DNA from: JBBROS01 sp965260935
GTDB taxonomy: Bacteria > Pseudomonadota > Alphaproteobacteria > Acetobacterales > Acetobacteraceae
DNA: 64,000 nucleotides
Direction of reading: 5' to 3'
NCBI GenBank assembly: GCA_965260935.1
Contig: OZ253374.1
Span: forward strand, 3,100,001-3,164,000
Part shown: positions 58,513-64,000 of the stretch, piece by piece
How positions within the stretch are numbered: the first letter of the stretch is position 1
Layout of the letters: each line of letters opens with the position of its first letter
Translations under genes and position numbers: made by a program
Notes under the pieces: model-generated
The model's input: only the letters and a program-made list of their open reading frames with translations
What the model was told of the DNA's origin: nothing
Database searches by the model: none

Positions 58513-58778
58513 TGGTTGGGCGGCTCGAGGGCGGCTTGCTGCTGGTGTTCGCGGCCGGGCTTCTCTTGATCGCGCAGCCTTGGACGCCGGAGCTTTATCG
58601 CGCGGGGCTGCTCGCGGTGCTGGGCGCGTCGCTGCTGATCATCATCGTCGGCAACATCCCGGCCTCGCTGCCGCCGGGCCGGGCCTTTGGGCGCGCGGCG
58701 GTGCTGCTGCTGGTTCTGGTCTGCGTGTTCGGCGGCGGGTATCTGCTGGTGCCGACGCTGGCCGGGCTGGGACGGTAG
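58512..58778 (+). CDS. Small three-span membrane protein inside the sugar ABC operon
   Basis: 88 residues, not recognised. Three hydrophobic segments (about 7-22, 30-48 and 62-84) are separated by short polar loops, with a Pro-rich turn NIPASLPPG. One-base overlap with the upstream permease stop (TGATG) and a 3-bp gap to the ATPase gene place it firmly in the operon. Glycerol-type ABC operons in rhizobia also carry an extra small membrane protein, though I do not recognise this one as that family (DUF2160). Confidence 0.75.
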   Translation: MVGRLEGGLLLVFAAGLLLIAQPWTPELYRAGLLAVLGASLLIIIVGNIPASLPPGRAFGRAAVLLLVLVCVFGGGYLLVPTLAGLGR

Positions 58779-58781
58779 GGC

Positions 58782-59894
58782 TTGGCCGCGGCCTTCGAGG
58801 GCGTCAGCAAGCGTTACGGCGCGTCCCTGGCGCTGGACGGCATTGATCTTGAGGTCGCCCCAGGCCGCATCACCGCGCTGTGCGGCCCGCCCGGGGCCGG
58901 CAAGTCGGTGCTGCTGCGCTTGCTCGTGGGCCTTGAAGCGCCGAGCGGCGGGCGCATCGTGCTCAATGGCCAGGACGTGACCCGGACGGCGGCAGGAGAC
59001 CGTCCGGTCGGCTACGTGCCGCAATCCTTCGCACTGTATCCGCATCTATCGGTTTACGACAACATCGCCTATCCGCTCACGTTGCGGCGCGCCGGGCGGG
59101 AGACGGTTCGCAGCCGGGTGGACCGGGTGGCGGGCCTGCTGGGTCTCAGCGCGCTTTTGGGCAAGGCGCCGGCGGAGCTGTCGGGCGGGCAGAAGCAGCG
59201 GACCGCGCTCGCCCGCGGGCTGATCCGCGACGCCGCGGTTTACGTGCTTGACGACCCGCTGGTCGGGCTGGACTTCAAGCTGCGCGAGCGGCTGGTGGAC
59301 GATCTGCGGGCGTTGCGGGCCGAGTATGACGCGGCGTTCCTGTATGCGACCGCCGATTCGCTGGAGGCGTTGGCGATCGCGGACGACATCGCGGTGCTGG
59401 ATGCCGGGCGGGTCGTCGAGCATGGTCCGGCCGACGCGATCTACCACGCGCCGCAGCGGCTTCGCTCGGCGGAGCTGGTCGGCTTTCCCGCGTGCAACAT
59501 GCTGCCGGGCCAGCTCGGTGGAAACGAACGGTGCGAGACGCCGATCGGAGCGTTCGCGGCCCGGTGCGACGGCGCAGCGTCCGGGGCGGTCACGGTTGCG
59601 GTGCGGCCGGAGCACTTGGCGCTGTTGCAGGATGCAGGCCCCGGCTGGATGCCGGTAAACGGGGTGATCCGGCTGATCGAGAACCTGGGGGCGGAGGTGG
59701 TGGTGCATTTCGACCTGGCCGGGCAAGGAGGCGGCGGGATCGAGGACACCGGCGCGCTGGTGACGGTGCTGCCGGCCACGGCCCTGAGCGAGGCGGCCTT
59801 GGAGCTGGACGGGCGGCTGCGGCTCGCGGCCGATCCGCGGCGGCTGGCCGTGTTCGGGCCTGACGGCGGGCGGCTCGGCGAGGGGCGGGCATGA
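58782..59894 (+). CDS. ABC transporter ATPase 1, degenerate catalytic site
   Basis: 370 residues, MalK/UgpC-like with a C-terminal TOBE region. Walker A is GPPGAGKSV and the signature LSGGQKQRTALARGL is intact. Two catalytic positions differ. Walker B reads VYVLDDPLVGLD, with Asp in place of the catalytic Glu. The H-loop reads LYATADSLEAL, with Ala in place of the switch His (normally VTHD). I checked both at DNA level. The protein should bind but hardly hydrolyse ATP in its own Walker site, while supplying a good signature to its partner. A TTG start lies 3 bp after the previous stop. Confidence 0.9.
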   Translation: MAAAFEGVSKRYGASLALDGIDLEVAPGRITALCGPPGAGKSVLLRLLVGLEAPSGGRIVLNGQDVTRTAAGDRPVGYVPQSFALYPHLSVYDNIAYPLTLRRAGRETVRSRVDRVAGLLGLSALLGKAPAELSGGQKQRTALARGLIRDAAVYVLDDPLVGLDFKLRERLVDDLRALRAEYDAAFLYATADSLEALAIADDIAVLDAGRVVEHGPADAIYHAPQRLRSAELVGFPACNMLPGQLGGNERCETPIGAFAARCDGAASGAVTVAVRPEHLALLQDAGPGWMPVNGVIRLIENLGAEVVVHFDLAGQGGGGIEDTGALVTVLPATALSEAALELDGRLRLAADPRRLAVFGPDGGRLGEGRA

Positions 59895-60964
59895 TCGCGG
59901 TCGAGCAACTGACCAAGCGGTTCGGCGCGGTGACGGCCTTGGCAGACCTCTCGATCGAGTTCCCCGCCGACACCGTGACCTGCCTGCTCGGCCCGTCCGG
60001 CTGCGGCAAGACCACCTTGCTGCGGCTGATCGCCGGGCTGGAGCAGCCGACCTCCGGCGCGATCCGCTTCGGCGGGCGGGATGTGGCCGGGCTGCCGGCC
60101 CGCGAGCGCAACCTGGCGATGGTGTTCCAGTATCCGGTCACCTACCCCACCCTCAGCGTCGAGGAGAACATCCGCCAGCCGCTGCTGAACGACCGCGGCC
60201 TCGGCAAGCCCGAGCGCGAGCGCCGGGTGGCCGAGGTGCTCGACATCCTGGGGCTGCGCGCCGCCGCCCACGTCCGCGCGCGCGAGCTTGACGCCGGGGG
60301 GCGGCAGCGCGTGGCGGTGGGGCGCGCCGTGGCCCGGCACTGCCCGGTGCTGCTGTTCGACGAGCCGACCACCAACATCGAGCTGGCCGCCAAGCTGCAA
60401 CTCCTGCGGGCGTTCAAGGAGATCACCCGGCACCTGCGCCAGACCATCGTCTACGTCACGCACGACCAGACCGAGGCCATGACCGTGGCCGACCGGATCG
60501 CGCTGATGCAGGACGGCGCGATCGTGCAGTACGACACCCCCCGCGCCCTCTACGACAACCCGGCGACCGAGTTCGGCGGCTGGTTCCTCGGCAACCCGGG
60601 CATGAGCTTCCTGCGCGGGGAACTGGAACGGGACGGGCTTCGCTTCCCGCTGCTGCCGGGGGTGGTGGATGCGCCCTGGTCGGTGGGCGAGGTGCAGCTT
60701 GGCATCCGGCCCGAGCATGTGCTGGTCTCGGATCGTCCGGTCGAGGGCGGCGCTTGCGGGCGGGTCGCGTCGCGGACGGTGGGCATTGGCGGCTGGCTGC
60801 TGCTGGCGCTGCGGCTCGATGGAGGGGCGAGCGTGCGGGCCAAGGCGCCGCCGGGCAGCCCGTTCAAGCCCGGGGATGCGGTTCATGCCGTGTGCAGGCC
60901 AGGGCGGGCGGTGCTGTTCCAGAACGGGCGGCGGCTGGAGATGCGGGATGAGGAGGCGGGTTAG
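59891..60964 (+). CDS. ABC transporter ATPase 2, degenerate signature motif
   Basis: 357 residues, MalK-like. Walker A GPSGCGKTTLL, Walker B VLLFDEPTTNIEL and H-loop VYVTHDQTEAM are all catalytically intact. The ABC signature, normally LSGGQ, reads LDAGGRQRVAVGRAV, and the D-loop aspartate (usually NLDA) reads NIEL. It thus complements ATPase 1: only the site made of this Walker region plus the ATPase 1 signature looks canonical. The start overlaps the ATPase 1 stop (ATGA). The end overlaps a small convergent gene by 4 bp. Confidence 0.9.
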   Translation: MIAVEQLTKRFGAVTALADLSIEFPADTVTCLLGPSGCGKTTLLRLIAGLEQPTSGAIRFGGRDVAGLPARERNLAMVFQYPVTYPTLSVEENIRQPLLNDRGLGKPERERRVAEVLDILGLRAAAHVRARELDAGGRQRVAVGRAVARHCPVLLFDEPTTNIELAAKLQLLRAFKEITRHLRQTIVYVTHDQTEAMTVADRIALMQDGAIVQYDTPRALYDNPATEFGGWFLGNPGMSFLRGELERDGLRFPLLPGVVDAPWSVGEVQLGIRPEHVLVSDRPVEGGACGRVASRTVGIGGWLLLALRLDGGASVRAKAPPGSPFKPGDAVHAVCRPGRAVLFQNGRRLEMRDEEAG

Positions 60965-61176
60965 GGCTGGTTGGGGCGGGTTTTCGGTTTCTTCGGTGCG
61001 GGAGGCGGTTCGGGCCGCTTCTTTGGGTTTGCCCCGAAGGCGCGCGGGATGTCTTCCTCGAACACGCGCGGGATGTCCTTCTGGAAGGTGCGGCGCACGT
61101 CGTCGAGGAAGTCGGCGCGCGCCGGCATCGCGACAGCCGGCACCATCAGCACCGCGACCACCGGCGCCGCCCGCAT
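60961..61176 (-). CDS. Small exported protein downstream of the gabD-like gene
   Basis: 71 residues, not recognised. A signal peptide (MRAAPVVAVLMVPAVAMPARA, cleavage before DFLDD) is followed by an amphipathic region with an internal repeat (DIPRVFEE / DIPRAFGA) and a basic Pro/Lys-rich tail. Its ATG shares a base with the stop of the dehydrogenase gene (TGATG), a strong sign of translational coupling. Confidence 0.65.
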   Translation of the reverse strand: MRAAPVVAVLMVPAVAMPARADFLDDVRRTFQKDIPRVFEEDIPRAFGANPKKRPEPPPAPKKPKTRPNQP

Positions 61177-62612
61177 CAGCCGGCGGCCTGGCTGACGAAC
61201 TTGGTGACGAGATACGCCTCGATCGCCTCCGCGCCGCCCTCCGAGCCTTGCCCGCTGTCCTTGACGCCGCCGAACGGCACCTCGGGCAAGGCAAGGCCGA
61301 TGTGGTTAATGGTCATCATGCCGGCCTCGACCCGGGCGGCAACGGCGGCGGCGGTGCTGGTGGAGCGGGTGTAGGCGTAGCTGGCCAGGCCGTAGGGCAG
61401 GCGGTTGGCCTCGGTGACCAGCTCGTCCATGTCCCGGAACGGGGCGATGACCGCCAAGGGGCCGAACGGCTCCTCGTTCATCACGCGCATCTCAGTATTG
61501 ACGCCGGTCATCACCGTCGGCTCGAAGAAGTTGCCCTTGTTGCCGATGCGCTTGCCGCCGGTGCGGACCTCCGCGCCCTTCTGCACCGCGTCGGCGATCA
61601 GCGTTTCCATCGCGGCGATGCGGCGCGGGTTGGCCAGCGGCCCCATCTGCGTGCCTGTCTCCATGCCATCGCCGACCTTCACGGCTTGGGCCGCCTGGGT
61701 GAAGCGGTCGACGAACTGCTCATACGCCTGCTCCTGCACCAGGAACCGGGTCGGCGCGATGCACACCTGCCCGGCGTTGCGGAACTTCGCCGCGGCGAGC
61801 TGCTTGGTTGCCGCCTCCAGGTTGGCGTCGTCGAACACGATGGCCGGGGCATGGCCGCCGAGCTCCATCGTCGCCCGCTTCATGTGCAGCCCGGCGAGAG
61901 CCGCCAACTGCTTGCCCACCGCGGTCGAGCCGGTAAACGAGATCTTGCGGATCGTCGGATGCGGGATGAGGTATTCGGAAATCTCGGACGGCGTGCCGAA
62001 CACCAACTGCACGACGCCGGCGGGAAGCCCGGCATCGACGTAGCAGCGGACCAGCTCCATGCAGGAGGCCGGCGTCTCCTCCGGGCCCTTGACGATGATG
62101 GAGCAGCCGGCGGCGAGCGCGATGGCGATCTTGCGGTTGGCCTGGTTGATCGGGAAGTTCCACGGCGTGAAGGCGGCGACCGGGCCGACCGGCTCGCGCA
62201 GGGAAAGCTGGTAGACGCCGTCGGAGCGGGCAGGAATCACCCGGCCGTACGTGCGCCTAGCCTCCTCGGCGAACCAATCGATGATGTCTGCGCTGGCCAG
62301 GGCCTCGATCTTCGCCTCGCCGACCGGCTTGCCCTGCTCGAGCGTCATCAGTTGGGCGATGTCTCCGGCCCGCTCGCGCAGCAGGCCGGCCGCCTTGCGC
62401 ATCAGCTTGCTGCGGTCGAAGGCCGAGACCCGGCGCCAGGTCTCGAAGCCCTTGGCCGTCGCGTCCAGCGCGCGGTCGAGGTCGGCGACGCCAGCGTGGG
62501 CGAGCAGGCCGTTCACCTCGCCGGTGGCCGGGTTCATGACTTCGAGCGTTTTGCCGGATTGGGCGCCGGTCCATTCGCCGTCGATGTGCAGTTGGACGTT
62601 CGGATAGGTCAT
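61176..62612 (-). CDS. gabD: Succinate-semialdehyde dehydrogenase-like aldehyde dehydrogenase
   Basis: 478 residues. It oxidises succinate semialdehyde (or a similar aldehyde) with NAD(P). Motifs: FTPWNFPINQANRK, the cofactor loop FTGSTAVGKQ, the general-base Glu in MELGGHAPAIVFDDA, the catalytic Cys in RNAGQVCIAPTRF, and EEPFGPLAVI. The family start and LEQGKPVGEAKIE are GabD-like. It is divergent from an aminotransferase across 76 bp, which suggests an amine or GABA-type route. Confidence 0.9.
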   Translation of the reverse strand: MTYPNVQLHIDGEWTGAQSGKTLEVMNPATGEVNGLLAHAGVADLDRALDATAKGFETWRRVSAFDRSKLMRKAAGLLRERAGDIAQLMTLEQGKPVGEAKIEALASADIIDWFAEEARRTYGRVIPARSDGVYQLSLREPVGPVAAFTPWNFPINQANRKIAIALAAGCSIIVKGPEETPASCMELVRCYVDAGLPAGVVQLVFGTPSEISEYLIPHPTIRKISFTGSTAVGKQLAALAGLHMKRATMELGGHAPAIVFDDANLEAATKQLAAAKFRNAGQVCIAPTRFLVQEQAYEQFVDRFTQAAQAVKVGDGMETGTQMGPLANPRRIAAMETLIADAVQKGAEVRTGGKRIGNKGNFFEPTVMTGVNTEMRVMNEEPFGPLAVIAPFRDMDELVTEANRLPYGLASYAYTRSTSTAAAVAARVEAGMMTINHIGLALPEVPFGGVKDSGQGSEGGAEAIEAYLVTKFVSQAAG

Positions 62613-62688
62613 CGTTCTTCCCTTTCTTGCGTTGAGGCCATATTGCGCCGCGCCGGCCGCCTGGTCGAGACACAGCCGAGGACACTAC

Positions 62689-63864
62689 ATGATCGCCATC
62701 AACCCGCTGCTCGCAGCGGTCGAGACGCCGCCGATCCCCGAGGCGCACGCCTGGGCGGCGCGGTATGACGGGCGGCGGGGGCCGTTGCTGGATTTATGCC
62801 AAGCGGTGCCGGGGTACCCGCCGCATCCGGGGCTCCTGGAGCACGCGGCGGCGGCGGCGCGCGACGCGGCCAATGCGCGGTACGGGCTGATCGACGGCGA
62901 CCTGGCCTTGCGGGAGGCCTATGCGGCGCACGTCTCCGCGGCGTATGGCGGCACGGTCGGGCCGGAGCAGGCGGCGATCACGGCCGGGTGCAACCAGGCG
63001 TTCGTCGCGACGCTGATGACCCTGGCGCAGCGGGGCGACAACGTGCTGCTGCCGGTTCCCTGGTTCTGGAACCACCAGCAAAGCTGCACGATGCTAGGCA
63101 TCGAGCCGCGGCCCCTGCCCTGCCGCGCCGCGGACGGCTTCGTGCCGGATGCCGACAAGGCCGCCGCGCTGATCGACGCGCGGACACGGGCGATTGTCCT
63201 GATCACGCCGAACAACCCGACGGGCGCAGTCTATCCGCCGGCAATGATCGAGCGGTTCGAGGCGCTGTGCCGGTCGCGCGGGATCGCCTTGATCCTGGAC
63301 GAGACCTACCGGGATTTCCTGCCGACCGGGCAGGAGCGGGCGCATGGGCTGTTCACGCGGGCGGATTGGGCCGGGTCCGTGGTGCAGCTTTATAGTTTCA
63401 GCAAGGCGTATTGCGTGCCGGGGCATCGGGTGGGGGCGATGATCGCCGATGCGGGGGTGATCGCGCAGGCGGCGAAGGTGCTGGATTGCCTGCATATCTG
63501 CCCCCAGCGGGGGGCGCAGGCGGCGTTGACTTGGGCAATCCCGGCCTTGCCTGAGTGGCGGGCGGAGAACCGGGCGCGGATCAACCGGCGGGCGGAGGCG
63601 GTCCGGGACGGGTTTCACCGGCTGCCAGGATGGCGGATGGAGTCGCTGGGGGCTTACTTCGCCTACGTGCGGCACCCGTTCGAAGGGGTGGCGGCGGCGC
63701 GGGTTGCCGAGCGGATGGCGGTCGAGGCCGGGGCCGTTTGCCTGCCCGGCAGCGCCTTCGGGCCGGGGCAAGAGGGGCATGTGCGGCTGGCGTTTGCCAA
63801 TCTGGCGCGGGAGGACATTGCCGGCCTGATCGGTCGGATCAGCTCAATGCGGCCGTTCCCGTGA
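62689..63864 (+). CDS. Class I/II PLP aminotransferase
   Basis: 391 residues, fold type I. The cofactor-binding Asp-x-Tyr region is ILDETYRDF, the Schiff-base Lys is in YSFSKAYCVPGHRVG, and the substrate Arg region is VRLAFANL. NNPTGAVYPP is the usual loop. The substrate is unknown; adjacency to the gabD-like gene suggests an amino acid or GABA-like donor, although true GABA transaminases belong to class III. ATG 62689 is taken. The end overlaps the recQ end by 26 bp. Confidence 0.9.
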   Translation: MIAINPLLAAVETPPIPEAHAWAARYDGRRGPLLDLCQAVPGYPPHPGLLEHAAAAARDAANARYGLIDGDLALREAYAAHVSAAYGGTVGPEQAAITAGCNQAFVATLMTLAQRGDNVLLPVPWFWNHQQSCTMLGIEPRPLPCRAADGFVPDADKAAALIDARTRAIVLITPNNPTGAVYPPAMIERFEALCRSRGIALILDETYRDFLPTGQERAHGLFTRADWAGSVVQLYSFSKAYCVPGHRVGAMIADAGVIAQAAKVLDCLHICPQRGAQAALTWAIPALPEWRAENRARINRRAEAVRDGFHRLPGWRMESLGAYFAYVRHPFEGVAAARVAERMAVEAGAVCLPGSAFGPGQEGHVRLAFANLAREDIAGLIGRISSMRPFP

Positions 63865-64000
63865 CGATCCCGAGCACGCCCTCCCCGTACCGTTCCAGCT
63901 TCGACGCCCCCACGCCGCGAATGCCGCCAAGCTGCGTCAGCGTCGTGGGGCGGGCGGCCACGATGTCCCGCAGCACGCTGTCGTGGAAAATCACGTAGGG
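63839..64000 (-). CDS. recQ: RecQ-type helicase, C-terminal HRDC domain (rest outside window)
   Basis: The last 53 codons of a gene running in from the right edge. The translation PYVIFHDSVLRDIVAARPTT then LTQLGGIRGVGASKLERYGE is a clear HRDC domain, matching the C-terminus of RecQ helicases. HRDC also occurs in RNase D; the PYVIFHD form and the very short tail favour RecQ. The stop codon is at 63839-63841. Confidence 0.8.
   Translation of the reverse strand, partial: PYVIFHDSVLRDIVAARPTTLTQLGGIRGVGASKLERYGEGVLGIVTGTAALS

Overview
The window is a GC-rich (roughly two thirds G+C) bacterial chromosome segment. Codon use, the 205-residue S4 protein, and the cluster argS / SPOR protein / nagZ / scpA / scpB / tatB / tatC / serS next to dgt and an A-type Fe-S carrier point to an alphaproteobacterium. 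I infer a Rhodospirillales/Acetobacteraceae-like soil or plant-associated heterotroph, because of the many ABC uptake systems and acid-sugar genes. No rRNA, CRISPR array or intact tRNA was seen. Both ends cut genes: an acyl-CoA synthetase on the left and recQ (HRDC domain) on the right.

Layout. 0-7.8 kb: acyl-CoA synthetase, NUDIX hydrolase, a leftward RidA / MaoC-like hydratase / MBL hydrolase operon, a DUF445 membrane protein, a lone fliM and a MOSC protein. 7.8-14 kb: gdhA facing rpsD-prfC-lrp across two strong hairpins, then a LOV-domain histidine kinase whose receiver domain has decayed behind an in-frame stop. 14.4-20.7 kb: ketopantoate-reductase family protein, C26 amidohydrolase and a branched-chain-type ABC importer with a fused LivHM permease. 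20.8-23.7 kb: glycosyltransferase and otnK-otnC (four-carbon acid sugar catabolism). 23.7-24.95 kb: a mobile-element scar with a histone-like gene, a serine recombinase remnant, AT-rich DNA and the 3' half of a class II tRNA, probably tRNA-Leu, abutting galM. 26-28.3 kb: lipoprotein, truncated osmC with an intact-looking promoter/operator, and tetR. 28.5-37.6 kb: the conserved argS-serS cluster, lacking tatA and carrying M50 protease and UPF0114 genes.

37.6-39.9 kb is the accessory hot spot. It holds an AT-rich three-TM membrane protein, a 933-bp IS5-family element, a truncated PIN toxin with its partner, and a second copy of the dgt 3' end that the IS has split. 39.9-43.7 kb: dgt, erpA-like, xth, dgoK and dgoA. 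43.9-48.3 kb: a GbcB-type reductase with a ProVWX betaine importer. 48.4-51.6 kb: MFS exporter, second ketopantoate-reductase paralogue, acetamidase/formamidase. 51.8-55.2 kb: aldo/keto reductase and LysR, YcgN and a DHDPS-family lyase. 55.3-61 kb: a sugar-type ABC importer whose two ATPases carry complementary defects, predicting one working and one degenerate ATP site. 61-64 kb: gabD-like dehydrogenase, aminotransferase and the recQ end.

How it fits together. The catabolic genes (galM, dgoK/dgoA, otnK/otnC, the DHDPS-family lyase, a sugar ABC importer) suggest sugar-acid use. The nitrogen genes (gdhA, C26 hydrolase, amidase, gabD, Liv importer, betaine importer and reductase) suggest scavenging of amides, amines and betaines. 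All three substrate-binding proteins carry twin-arginine-like signals, matching the tatBC genes in the window.
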